Positions 8,274 through 16,876 of a DNA stretch of 28,048 nucleotides are shown here, in pieces. Origin of the DNA: CAYLLT01 sp964591605. Lineage in GTDB: Bacteria > Planctomycetota > Phycisphaerae > UBA1845 > PWPN01. Below the pieces are notes generated by a model that was not told the DNA's origin, ran no database searches, and saw only the letters and a list, made by a program, of their open reading frames with translations. The position numbers and the translations under genes are program-made. Where the stretch lies: assembly GCA_964591605.1 (NCBI GenBank), contig CAZQEN010000056.1:1-28048 (forward strand), given 5' to 3'. Numbering within the stretch: the stretch's first letter is position 1; every line of letters starts with the position of its first letter.

Positions 8274-8747
8274 ATGCACGAGCCGATCGCCCAACTGCAG
8301 ACCCTCTACGAGGCCCACGGGCCCTCGCTGCTGCGCTATCTGCGCCGCATGACCGGCAACGCGGAGTCGGCGGAAGATCTTCTGCAGGAGACCTTCATCC
8401 AGGCGATGCGCCGTCAGGATCGCCTGACCGACGCCGCTTCCCCGCAGGCCTGGCTCTTTGTGATCGCCCGGAACCTCGCCATCAGCGCCCTGCGCCGGCG
8501 CCGGCGGACGACGAGCCTGCCGGAGAATCTCGCGGCGACGACCACGCAGGAGGATCCGCGGCTTTCGGCGATGCGCAACGCGATCCGTACGCTTCCCGAG
8601 GGGCAGCGCGAAGCCCTGGAGCTCCGATTGCGCGACAGCCTCAGTTACGAAGAGATTGCCGACGTGCTGCAGATTCCCATCGGTACGGTCAGATCGCGGC
8701 TGCACCATGCCGTCAGGACGCTCCGCGAACACCTGGAACATGAGTGA
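8274..8747 (+). CDS. ECF-type RNA polymerase sigma factor
   Basis: A 157-residue sigma-70 family protein with only regions 2 and 4, as in ECF factors. Region 2 holds AEDLLQETFIQAMRR and the DNA-melting/recognition stretch PQAWLFVIARNLAISALRRRRR. Region 4 is a helix-turn-helix: LPEGQREALELRLRDSLSY, EEIADVLQIPIGTVRSRLHHA. It should direct core polymerase to a small extracytoplasmic-response regulon. No strong ribosome binding site precedes the ATG at 8274. It overlaps or abuts the anti-sigma-like gene, so the two are translationally coupled and the sigma factor is probably held inactive at the membrane by its partner. Confidence 0.92.
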   Translation: MHEPIAQLQTLYEAHGPSLLRYLRRMTGNAESAEDLLQETFIQAMRRQDRLTDAASPQAWLFVIARNLAISALRRRRRTTSLPENLAATTTQEDPRLSAMRNAIRTLPEGQREALELRLRDSLSYEEIADVLQIPIGTVRSRLHHAVRTLREHLEHE

Positions 8748-8754
8748 GGTTGTC

Positions 8755-9270
8755 ATGGACGCACAGACCATGGAACGGCTGTTGCTGGATCGAGCGCTGG
8801 GGACGATGCCACCGGATACGGCCGCCCTGCTCGACGCATACCTGGCCGAGCAGCCGGCGGCAGCCGCCGAGGCGGAGCGGTGGGCGGCGACGACACAGCT
8901 CGCCGGGCTGGCGCTGGAGGGCGATCGTGAATCGCCCCTCCCGGCATTTCCGCGGGCGCGCCTGATGTCGGCCGGCATGAGGCACCGCCGGTCGATGCTG
9001 GCCTGGCGCATCACGGGCCTGGCCGCGTGCTGGCTGATCGGTCTGGGCATGGGCGGGCTATGGTGGCGTACCAGTCGCAACACGCCCGCTTCGCCCGATC
9101 GCCACGCGGTCGTGATGAATCCGGAGGATTCGACCTTCGAAGCCGCCCAGGAGAGCTTCTGGTCGGTCCGCAGGCTCTACGAGCGAACGAGCACCGGGCA
9201 GGTCAGGCCCTCGCCGCGCGTGATCTGGCAATCGCCTCTCGTCGTGCCGAAGGTGGGAGAATCATCATGA
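8755..9270 (+). CDS. Membrane anti-sigma-like protein
   Basis: A 171-residue protein (an in-frame ATG at 8740 would overlap the sigma gene by 8 nt; the start at 8755 has GAGG 5 nt upstream). Residues 1-50 (LLLDRALGTMPPDTAALLDAY and LAEQPAAAAEAERWAATTQ) resemble the helical sigma-binding end of anti-sigma factors, without the zinc HxxxCxxC motif. One membrane segment follows at about residues 83-102 (ITGLAACWLIGLGMGGLWW), then a periplasmic tail of about 65 residues. Position directly after an ECF sigma gene and a single membrane crossing support the role. The binding end is in the cytoplasm and the tail outside. Confidence 0.75.
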   Translation: MDAQTMERLLLDRALGTMPPDTAALLDAYLAEQPAAAAEAERWAATTQLAGLALEGDRESPLPAFPRARLMSAGMRHRRSMLAWRITGLAACWLIGLGMGGLWWRTSRNTPASPDRHAVVMNPEDSTFEAAQESFWSVRRLYERTSTGQVRPSPRVIWQSPLVVPKVGESS

Positions 9271-10664
9271 AACGCTGGACCTGCGGTGCACTCCTGGCGG
9301 CCGTCGTGATTTGCACAGGCACCGAGTGCGTCTCGACCCGGCTGGCCTGGTCGCCCGACGGGCAGTACTTGGCCGTCGCTGCGCAGGACAAGTTGGTGCT
9401 CGCGGATGCGCAGGGAAAGCTCCTCGATCACTCGCTGGAGGGCGTCAAGCTGGTCGCATGGCTGCCCGACTCGCGGCGGTTTGTGGCCGTGCGCGACCGG
9501 CCGGCCCCCACTTGGGAGGCCGCAACCGAGGGACTCGACGCCGCGCGTCAGAAAACCCTGATCGCGCTGGCCGACCGCCTCCGGGCGGAAGTCCTCGCCC
9601 ACCAGGGCGATTGGGACAAATTCAAGCCGAAGACGGCTGAGGGGCTGACCGGTGGTGAGCTGGCGGCACTCATTCTCTACGTCCGGGACCATCGTCAGGA
9701 AGGCCTGGCCGACCACCTGGGGGAGAAAAGGTGGAGCGAGCTGCAGAAGCTGTCCGTGACACTGCAGGTCGTGCAGATCTTCGAGCTGGTCGACCACAAG
9801 CCCGAGCCGCGGGCCGTGATCGGCATCCGCATCGATGGGATCGAGGATGTGCGCATCTCGCCGCGGGGGCAGACGCTCGCCATCGTGGAATCCGGCGTCG
9901 AGGGCTCCGGACGGCTGCTGATCCATGCCATGGAGGACGGCGACTGGCGCATGGTCGCAGAATCGACCTCCAACTGGCCTGACTGGTCGGTCGATGGAAA
10001 GTCGCTGGTCTACGGCAACGGGGGCGAGCTGCACGGCGACGCCCTGCGGCTCGGCACACTCAGCCGGCGCGAGGTCTGCGACGCACAAGGCCGCATCAGG
10101 GAGACGTTCGGCGATGCACAGGACCTGGCCGGGCTGATCTTTTTTCCGCAGATGAAGGTGCGCTGCCTGAACGACGGGCGCATCTTGTTTTCAGCGGCCG
10201 AGGTGACGCTGCCGACGGCCGTCAAGGACATGCCGCAGCGCGCCTTGCTGTTCGTCGTCGACCCGGAGCGGCAGCCGGGCGTGACGCGCGTGATTCCTCG
10301 CGATGCGGAAGCCGGGCTCCCCAAGGGAATCGAGCTCGGCTTCTTCGAGCTGAGTCCGGATCAGAAGCGCGTGGCCGTCATGGGCAGCGAGGCTGAAAAC
10401 GGCAGCATCGTCGTCCTGGAGCTCGCGACGGGAGAAGTCACCCCGGTGGTCAAGGCGGTGAAGGATCTTCCCCCCCACGTCCCGGCCTGGCGGACACCGG
10501 GGGAGCTCACCTTCATACTTCCACCAGATGCTCCCGGTGGCTCCCAGAAGGACAAGGCCGTGATGCTCTGGACCTCAGGCGACCAGGCCCGCTGCCTGAG
10601 CTGCGACTGGCCGGTCCGCTTGACTCCGCCCCCAGAAAACGGGACGACCACCCCAGCCCCGTGA
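9267..10664 (+). CDS. Exported TolB/WD40-like propeller protein, sigma-operon member
   Basis: A 465-residue protein. The ATG at 9267 overlaps the previous stop by ATGA and has GGGAGA upstream, so translation is coupled to the anti-sigma gene. A signal peptide (GALLAAVVICTGTEC) precedes propeller repeats of TolB/WD40 type: LAWSPDGQYLAVAA, VAWLPDSRRFVAV, DVRISPRGQTLAIVESG, WSVDGKSLVYGNGG, FELSPDQKRVAVMGSEAENG. A helical insert of about 90 residues (about 80-165) interrupts the second and third blades. Being locked to the sigma/anti-sigma pair suggests it senses or modulates the signal in the periplasm; this is inferred. Otherwise function is unknown. Confidence 0.65.
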   Translation: MKRWTCGALLAAVVICTGTECVSTRLAWSPDGQYLAVAAQDKLVLADAQGKLLDHSLEGVKLVAWLPDSRRFVAVRDRPAPTWEAATEGLDAARQKTLIALADRLRAEVLAHQGDWDKFKPKTAEGLTGGELAALILYVRDHRQEGLADHLGEKRWSELQKLSVTLQVVQIFELVDHKPEPRAVIGIRIDGIEDVRISPRGQTLAIVESGVEGSGRLLIHAMEDGDWRMVAESTSNWPDWSVDGKSLVYGNGGELHGDALRLGTLSRREVCDAQGRIRETFGDAQDLAGLIFFPQMKVRCLNDGRILFSAAEVTLPTAVKDMPQRALLFVVDPERQPGVTRVIPRDAEAGLPKGIELGFFELSPDQKRVAVMGSEAENGSIVVLELATGEVTPVVKAVKDLPPHVPAWRTPGELTFILPPDAPGGSQKDKAVMLWTSGDQARCLSCDWPVRLTPPPENGTTTPAP

Positions 10665-10745
10665 GCAGTCCTTTTCTTCGAGTCACCCCTATTCGATGTT
10701 ATCATGGTCAGGACGTGCTGACTCCGTATCACGGGGGGAAGGAAC

Positions 10746-13586
10746 GTGCCGGTGCGACGATCAGAGATGGGATGGCTGCTGCGAGCGGCCGCGCTCGTAC
10801 TGCTGGCCCCCGCACTGAGCGCAGCTCAAACGCTCCAGCAGCAGATCGACGCCATTTTTGATGCCCTGCCGCCGCACAGCATCTCCGCCCGCGTCGAAAA
10901 CGAGGACGGCAGTGTCGTCTACTACACGCGTAACCCGGACACCGTCAAAAAGCCGGCCTCCGTGATGAAATCGTTCACCGTCGGCACCGCCCTCGCCCGG
11001 CTGGGGGCGGACCACCAGTTCATCACGCGCGTTTATCGGAACGGCAGCATCGACCCGAACGGCATTCTGCAGGGCGACCTGAACCTGCTGGGCGACCACG
11101 ACTTCACCTGGTCCACCGACTACTACCCCGGCAATGCGCGGTTTCCACTCGACGAGTTGGCCCGCAGGCTCCATGCGATGGGGCTGCGCGGCGTCAGCGG
11201 CACCGTCCGCGGCTACGGCGAGATGCTGTACGAACAGAACAACTCGCTGACCGCTGCGACGAATGCATTTCGCGATGCGCTGGTGGCGGCGGGCATCAGC
11301 GCGAGCGCGACGGCCACGTCTACGGGCTTCAGCCCGGCAGGCGTCTTCATGACCGAGTGGCGCTCGATCCCGCTCGCTCAGGCCTGCCGCGACCTGATGA
11401 AACCGAGTCAGAACGACTACGCTGACACCCTTCTGCGGCACATCGGGTGGGAGATCAGTGGCACCAACACCGGCTCGGCCGGGGGCAGCGTCGTTAAGGA
11501 CTTCCTGGCCTCCCACGGCATCAGCATGAGCGGAAGCTCCATCTCGTGCGGCTCGGGGCTGTGCGGGCTCGTCAGCGCAAACCAGGCACTCGGCCTCACG
11601 CGGACGATGCTTAATCTGCCCGTCGGCTGGATGTTCAATTCGCTGCTGCCCATCGGCGGGGTTGACGGAACGCTCAGCAGCCGCTTCACGAGCGGGCCGG
11701 CGTACGGGCGCGTGCACGCCAAGACGGGAACGCTCAGTGACACTATTTGCCTCTCGGGTTATGTCGTCAACCCGGTCGATCACCGGCGGTATCTCTTCAC
11801 ATTCCTCATGAATGACATCGGCTTCAGCCAGTCCCAGGCGCGAGCGGCGATCGACGACGCGGCCGAGCTGCTGGCGGGCAACATCAACAACCTGGCAGGG
11901 TCGGTCCCGCCAGTCCCGACGCTGCGGCGCGTGCGGGCCGGCGCAGACGGGCAGTCCGCGACCGTGGAGTGGACGTCCGTCAGCGGTGCGACGAGCTATC
12001 ACCTCTATCAGAGCGCAACCGGCTTCGTCTGGACGACGTACACGAACGTCCTGAACACTTCTGCAACGGTCAGCGGCCTGCCCGCGGGCCAGAATTGCTG
12101 CTTCATGGTCCGGGCCGCGAATGCCTACGGCGAGAGCAGGGATTCCGACACGTACGGGCTGCGCCTGCTTCAGAACGCGCCGCGCGTGCTGCTGGTCGAT
12201 GGCAACGACCGATGGACGACGCAGAGCGAGAACCCCGAGGCCGCCAATCATCGGTTTCTGATTGATCTGGCCGACGCGCTGCCGGCCACCGTGGGGTTCG
12301 AGTGCTGCGCGAATGAGGAAGTGCAGTCGGGCGCAATGCCGCTGGGCGACTATCCGGCCGTGCTCTGGATGTTCGGTGAAGAGTCGACCGTCGATTCCAC
12401 ATTCACCTCGACCGAGCAGACACACGTGCAGGCGTACCTCAACGCGGGCGGAAACCTGTTCCTCTCCGGGGCGGAGATCGGCTGGGATCTCGATGCACAG
12501 GGCAATGCGGCCGACCGCGCATTCTACAACAATTATTTGAAGGCCGATTACGTGGCCGACGACGCGGGGACGGAGGTCGTCGCCCCGGTCGGCGGGATCT
12601 TCGCATCGGTGCCAGTCGATCTGCTCAACTTCCATCCGACGTGGATGATCGCCGGCTTTCCCGACGTGATCGCGCCGATGGGCGGCAGCACGGCAAACTT
12701 GACATACATTTCAAGCAACGGCACGCCGGCCGGGGTGGCGGGCGTGCAGTACAGCGGGGCGTTCCGGGTGGTGAATCTCGGTTTTCCGTTCGAGAACATC
12801 ACGCACCTGCCGACGCGACAGGCGCTGATGGCGCAGATCTGCGGATTCCTGCTGAACACGCTACCCCCGGATGACATCATCATCGAGGTGCGCGACGCCG
12901 GCGGCGCCGTTCTCCCGCCGCCAGCATATGTGGAATCGAACAACTGGCTGAACAGTGTGGCCAAGAGTGCGGCGCCGGGCTTAAGCGGGACGGGCAGCCG
13001 ATATATCGACTATGTGCTGCCGAACCCGGGCAGCGAGCATGCGCTGGTCTCGCCGGTTATTCCGCTCGCCGGGCGATACGAAGTTTTCGCCACCTGGGGC
13101 CTTGGCGCGAACTGTTACAGCGCCCGCTACACCGTGAACCACCATCTGGGCGCGACGGGCCGCCTCGTGGACCAGATTCCGACGGGCACGCCCGGCGCCA
13201 ACACCGACACCTGGGTGTCGCTCGGCCAGTACTGGTTCACGCCGGGCCAGGATCCGGCAAGAGCCTCAATCGATGTCTCCGAGGAGACGGTCACCGGCCG
13301 CCCCAGCGCGACCTGGCACCAGCGCGTTTACGCCGACGCATTCAAGCTGGTGTTCGTCGGCCACTTCCCGGTGTTCAATGCTGACTACGACGACGACAAC
13401 GACATCGACCTGTCAGACTACGGCCATCTCCAGGCCTGCCTGACCGCATCGAACATTCCCGCCGGCGCAAGCTGCCAGGATGCCCGCTTCGATTTCGATA
13501 CCGATGTGGATGCCGAGGACCTCGCGTGGTTCATGGCGTGCATGCAGGGACCGGGTATCGCTGCGGAGGCCACCTGCCGACAGTGA
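10746..13586 (+). CDS. dacB: Secreted D-Ala-D-Ala carboxypeptidase (S13/PBP4) with FnIII, Golvesin-like and dockerin-like domains
   Basis: A 946-residue protein from GTG 10746 behind GGGGGGAAGG; GTG 10752 is also possible. A signal peptide ends near ALSAAQ. Residues about 25-375 are a penicillin-binding serine peptidase of the PBP4/DacB type with all three active-site motifs: S72-V-M-K75, S221-Q-N223 and K326-T-G328. The domain is about 350 residues, shorter than the roughly 450 of enterobacterial DacB. It should trim peptidoglycan peptides. Then follow an FnIII domain (about 386-475), an amidotransferase-like fold (about 478-700, DYPAVLWMFGEES, YLNAGGNLFLSGAE), a Golvesin/Xly-like domain (about 710-875, GRYEVFATWG) and two EF-hand-like dockerin units (DYDDDNDIDLSDY, DFDTDVDAEDL). 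The tail suggests docking to a surface partner. Confidence 0.85.
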   Translation: MPVRRSEMGWLLRAAALVLLAPALSAAQTLQQQIDAIFDALPPHSISARVENEDGSVVYYTRNPDTVKKPASVMKSFTVGTALARLGADHQFITRVYRNGSIDPNGILQGDLNLLGDHDFTWSTDYYPGNARFPLDELARRLHAMGLRGVSGTVRGYGEMLYEQNNSLTAATNAFRDALVAAGISASATATSTGFSPAGVFMTEWRSIPLAQACRDLMKPSQNDYADTLLRHIGWEISGTNTGSAGGSVVKDFLASHGISMSGSSISCGSGLCGLVSANQALGLTRTMLNLPVGWMFNSLLPIGGVDGTLSSRFTSGPAYGRVHAKTGTLSDTICLSGYVVNPVDHRRYLFTFLMNDIGFSQSQARAAIDDAAELLAGNINNLAGSVPPVPTLRRVRAGADGQSATVEWTSVSGATSYHLYQSATGFVWTTYTNVLNTSATVSGLPAGQNCCFMVRAANAYGESRDSDTYGLRLLQNAPRVLLVDGNDRWTTQSENPEAANHRFLIDLADALPATVGFECCANEEVQSGAMPLGDYPAVLWMFGEESTVDSTFTSTEQTHVQAYLNAGGNLFLSGAEIGWDLDAQGNAADRAFYNNYLKADYVADDAGTEVVAPVGGIFASVPVDLLNFHPTWMIAGFPDVIAPMGGSTANLTYISSNGTPAGVAGVQYSGAFRVVNLGFPFENITHLPTRQALMAQICGFLLNTLPPDDIIIEVRDAGGAVLPPPAYVESNNWLNSVAKSAAPGLSGTGSRYIDYVLPNPGSEHALVSPVIPLAGRYEVFATWGLGANCYSARYTVNHHLGATGRLVDQIPTGTPGANTDTWVSLGQYWFTPGQDPARASIDVSEETVTGRPSATWHQRVYADAFKLVFVGHFPVFNADYDDDNDIDLSDYGHLQACLTASNIPAGASCQDARFDFDTDVDAEDLAWFMACMQGPGIAAEATCRQ

Positions 13587-13640
13587 GTCCTGCAGCCACT
13601 TGTGCCGCTTTCGGCGAGACATTTCGGGCCCTCTCGCTAG

Positions 13641-13811
13641 CCCCGGCATTCATGCCGGGGTGGGCTGGGTAGCAGTTCCTCAAGAGCCCGCTTCAGCGGG
13701 CTTCTCGACCGGCGGCTTCAGCCCGTCCAATCAGGCTCAAGCCGGGAGGAGCATCCCGGTGAACCGGGATCGTACCAAACTGCGACTCTATTACCAGGCA
13801 TAAATGCCGGG
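13641..13811. repeat. Cluster of four short palindromes
   Basis: Within 171 bp there are four perfect short dyads: CCCCGGCAT/ATGCCGGGG at 13641-13660, AGCCCGC/GCGGGCT at 13685-13702 (loop TTCA), ATCCCGGT/ACCGGGAT at 13753-13770, and GGCAT/ATGCC at 13797-13808, which ends in the same CCGGG seen in the first dyad. Between them are further half-palindromic phrases (CGGCTTCAGCCCG). The region lies between converging genes and carries no plausible ORF. It looks like an accumulation of dispersed palindromic elements and may also act as terminators. Confidence 0.7.
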
Positions 13812-13857
13812 CTTAGCGCAACGGAAATGACAGCTTCTTAAGCCGCAATCGCGACAA

Positions 13858-15351
13858 TCAGGACGTGTGGACGTTCAGCGACGACGGACCGAACGCGCGG
13901 CCGCACTCGGGGCACCGAGGAGCAGTCAGCCCCGTAAGGTTATAGCCGCAATTGCTGCAGAAACCGGGCGGCGTCCGCCGGGGTTGGACGCGTCTCCAGA
14001 GGTAGTACGCCGGCACCCCCGCCAGCAGCAGGCCCAGCCACGGCAGCCTGGCCCAGGGCGACTCGATGATCGACAGCACCGTCATGCCGGCCGTCGAGAG
14101 GATGAAGATGACCGGCACGACCGGATAGCCGAAGCACCTGTACGCCCGCGGCAGGTCCGGCCGGCGGATCCGCAGCACGATGAGGGAAACCGCCGCCGCC
14201 CCGTAGAAGATCCACATCATGAACACGAAGTTGTCGATCATGTTCTCGAACCGCTTGAGCAGCACGACGGCCGCACACGACAGAATCGCCTGCAGCCACA
14301 GCGATGCATCCGGCGTCTGATAGCGTGCGTGCACGCGGCCCAGGAACCGGAAAAGCAGCCCGTCCCGCGCCTGCGCGAACGTCACCCGCGCGCCGGTGAT
14401 GATCGAGCAGTGCGTCGCCCCGAGTGTCGAGGTCATGATGATCAGCGTCAGAACGATGCCGCTCGCCCTGCCCAGCAGCTTCTCCATCACCAGCGGTGCG
14501 ACGGTCGGCACGTGACGCATCTGCTCGAGCCCGATCATCCAGACGTACACGGCGTTGACCGCCACGTAGAGCCCGATGGTCGCGGCCGTGCCGACGATGA
14601 AGATCCGCGGCAGCAGCCGCTGCGGCTCACGCACCTCGCCGGCCACTGACGCGACATCGCTCCACCCGTCGTACGTCCACAGCACCGCGGCCAGCACCGG
14701 GGCCAGCGCGATCAGGAAGGGTCTGGGCGATGCGACGCTCACGAAGTTGGCTGCCTCCCCCTGCGACATCGCCAGCGCCACCAGCACGATCGCCGCCAGC
14801 GCCGCCGTCTTGAGCCCGGTCAGCAGAATCGCCACCCCCGCCCCGATCCCCACGCCAATCGTGTTGATGCCAGTCAGAACCAGCAGCGTGATGCACGTGA
14901 GGATGCGCGGATCCCACGTCAGGCCGAAGAGATGGTTAAAGTGCTCGGAAAAGACCATGCAGATCGCCGATGCCGCCAGCGGCTTGACCAGCATCATGTA
15001 CGTCCAGCCGAACACGAACGCCAGGATCTCGCCCAGCCCCTCGTTGATGTACACGTAGATCCCGCCCGACCGCGGGAACATCGTGCCCAGCTCGGCATAG
15101 GTAAACGCCCCGAACAGCGACAGCAGCCCGCCCACGAACCACAGCACCAGAATCAGGTACGGGTTGCCCAGTTCCTTGGCGATCGAGGTGGGGGTGCGGA
15201 AGATCCCGCTGCCGATGATGATCCCCACCATGATCGCCGACCCGCCCCAGAAGCCGATGCTCCGCGGCAGATCGTCGGGGGTGGTGTCGACCGGTGGTGC
15301 AAAAGGAACGCTTTCGGAACGCTCGATGGTTTCGGCCATATGGGCGAACAT
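13858..15351 (-). CDS. APC-superfamily amino-acid permease with C-terminal zinc ribbon
   Basis: About 497 residues from the ATG at 15351 (GAGGA 10 nt upstream); ATGs at 15378 and 15339 are alternatives. It has about 12 membrane segments and the APC/LAT signature at its start (GSAIMVGIIIGSGIFRTP), then ELGTMFPRSGGIYVYINEGLG and WTYDGWSDVASVAGEVREPQR, typical of amino-acid exchangers or importers in the inner membrane. Unusually, after the last membrane segment it ends in a four-cysteine ribbon: CSNCGYNLTGL then RCPECGRAF. That ribbon type recurs in many unrelated planctomycete proteins; its cytoplasmic tail position suggests a regulatory or zinc-binding role. The substrate cannot be read from the sequence. 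Confidence 0.88.
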   Translation of the reverse strand: MFAHMAETIERSESVPFAPPVDTTPDDLPRSIGFWGGSAIMVGIIIGSGIFRTPTSIAKELGNPYLILVLWFVGGLLSLFGAFTYAELGTMFPRSGGIYVYINEGLGEILAFVFGWTYMMLVKPLAASAICMVFSEHFNHLFGLTWDPRILTCITLLVLTGINTIGVGIGAGVAILLTGLKTAALAAIVLVALAMSQGEAANFVSVASPRPFLIALAPVLAAVLWTYDGWSDVASVAGEVREPQRLLPRIFIVGTAATIGLYVAVNAVYVWMIGLEQMRHVPTVAPLVMEKLLGRASGIVLTLIIMTSTLGATHCSIITGARVTFAQARDGLLFRFLGRVHARYQTPDASLWLQAILSCAAVVLLKRFENMIDNFVFMMWIFYGAAAVSLIVLRIRRPDLPRAYRCFGYPVVPVIFILSTAGMTVLSIIESPWARLPWLGLLLAGVPAYYLWRRVQPRRTPPGFCSNCGYNLTGLTAPRCPECGRAFGPSSLNVHTS

Positions 15352-15463
15352 TGTACTCAATTCCTCACTTTCGCCCATTCCGGCCCCCGCCGAACACTTT
15401 GCTCCGACGCCCCTCCGCGCGACCACGACCTCCCACGGGGCTTCGGGTAAGCTTCCAGACCGG

Positions 15464-16813
15464 ATGGACGCGACCGCAGATCAAACGACACCTCCTCCGC
15501 CGCCTCCCAGGCTGCGTTGGCTCAAGCGCACCGCCGTGGGCGTGTGCATCTTCATCGCCATCGTCGCAGGCCTCCGCTGGTGGTGGGGCCGCCACGCCAC
15601 TTCGGTGCTGGCCGCGGAAATCGAACGTGCTCGGATTCCGGGCATTCCGCTCTATCTGAGCGAATTCAGGCAAGTACCGGTCCCTGATGAGGAAAACGCC
15701 GCTCTCCTGTTCAAGGTCACGGCCGCGCAGTTGGCCTTCACCGATGCACAGCTCAGATTTCTCAGGAAAGCGGTTCAGCGGCCCCCTGACACTCAACCTC
15801 CCGCCAATGAAGTTCAGGATCTGCTGGCCAGAACAGTGCGGCTGCGGGGGCTGGTGCGTCAGGCGCGCTCCCGGTCCGACTGCGACTGGGGAGCATTGAA
15901 CATCAACCGGTCGCCTCCGTTTTTGGCGTATTCCGATCTCGGGAAACTCATCCACCTTGCGGGTCTGGATGCCCAGCAATTTGGACGGCATCAGGAAGTG
16001 ATCGAAGCAGCGCTCGATCTCCTGCATTTTGCCAGGTGCCTGGGGACGATGGGGCCTTTGCTGTCGACGCTCATTGGACAGCAGATGGTTGACTCGGCCG
16101 GCCGTCTTCTGGAGAAGTCCGGACCAGATATTGCACGGTCACGCGAGCTGCGCACGCACCTCAGGAAGGCGATAGACTCCCTGCTCGAAGACACACCATG
16201 CCATCAAGAAGTCGCACATAGTCTGGCGCTGGAGCGTGCGCTGATGCTTGATGTCATCGCGCGCATCACTTCGGCACGTGAAGGGGCGAACCTTCTCCAC
16301 CCTTCGGTCGGGCCAATCAGACGCTCGTGGCACCTGTTGCTCCTGCCGCACATTCAACTGGACGCGGCCAGGCTCATTCATCGCGAAACACAGGTGATCC
16401 AGGCATGCCGCCAGCCCAACTGGCCGACAGCTCGTGCCGCCCTCCCAGTTCTGCCTGAGCCACGAAAGCTGGGACCCCTCTCCGGGCTCTTAGCCACAAA
16501 CTTCGGTGACATCATCGAGAACTCATTCCGCGCCTCGGCGAACCGCCGCCTCACCGCCGTCGCCCTCGCGCTCTGGCAGTTTCAGGCCGACCACGGAGAC
16601 TTCCCGCCCACGCTCGACACGCTGGTTCCGGCGTACCTCGACCACACACCGGCAGACCCACTCTCGCCCGACAACGCGCCCGTGCAGTACGTACGAGAAT
16701 CCGCAGGTATCCAACTGCAATGTGCTCAGTCTGACGACAGTAAACAGCCACCGATCGTACTGACACTTCTGTCCTTCGCCTCGAGCACTCCCGCAGGCAC
16801 TCCAGAACCTTAA
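15464..16813 (+). CDS. Membrane-anchored planctomycete protein of unknown function
   Basis: A 449-residue protein, start at 15464 (MDATADQ). A Pro-rich, basic cytoplasmic N-terminus is followed by one membrane segment (TAVGVCIFIAIVAGLRWWW, about residues 24-42) and a long helical extracytoplasmic part. Near the C-terminus is RLTAVALALWQFQADHGDFP and LDTLVPAYLDHTPADPLSPD, a recurring planctomycete module reminiscent of the C-terminal part of pseudopilins (a helix followed by a Pro-Asp-Pro loop). No catalytic motif is seen. It is divergent from the permease gene, with about 110 bp between starts. Confidence 0.65.
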   Translation: MDATADQTTPPPPPPRLRWLKRTAVGVCIFIAIVAGLRWWWGRHATSVLAAEIERARIPGIPLYLSEFRQVPVPDEENAALLFKVTAAQLAFTDAQLRFLRKAVQRPPDTQPPANEVQDLLARTVRLRGLVRQARSRSDCDWGALNINRSPPFLAYSDLGKLIHLAGLDAQQFGRHQEVIEAALDLLHFARCLGTMGPLLSTLIGQQMVDSAGRLLEKSGPDIARSRELRTHLRKAIDSLLEDTPCHQEVAHSLALERALMLDVIARITSAREGANLLHPSVGPIRRSWHLLLLPHIQLDAARLIHRETQVIQACRQPNWPTARAALPVLPEPRKLGPLSGLLATNFGDIIENSFRASANRRLTAVALALWQFQADHGDFPPTLDTLVPAYLDHTPADPLSPDNAPVQYVRESAGIQLQCAQSDDSKQPPIVLTLLSFASSTPAGTPEP

Positions 16814-16828
16814 CAACGCTGTTTCCGG

Positions 16829-16856
16829 TTGACTTTTCGGTTTTTGGATGTACAGT
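16829..16856 (+). promoter_or_regulatory. Sigma-70-like promoter of the small His/Cys gene
   Basis: TTGACT (16829-16834, 5 of 6) and TACAGT (16851-16856, 4 of 6) are separated by 16 nt in a T-rich patch. A start near 16863 leaves a leader of about 14 nt containing the GAAGGG ribosome binding site of the gene at 16877. Confidence 0.5.
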
Positions 16857-16876
16857 AAGCTCTCGAAGGGTCCTCC

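Noticed and set aside
10761..12635. A 624-codon open frame on the minus strand opposite the carboxypeptidase gene.
   Set aside because: It is antisense to a well-supported enzyme gene; the product is Arg/Ala/Asp-rich with no fold or signal peptide. Long antisense frames are expected at this GC content.
13641..13811. Palindrome cluster as a CRISPR array.
   Set aside because: The repeats are not identical, spacers are irregular and no cas gene is present.
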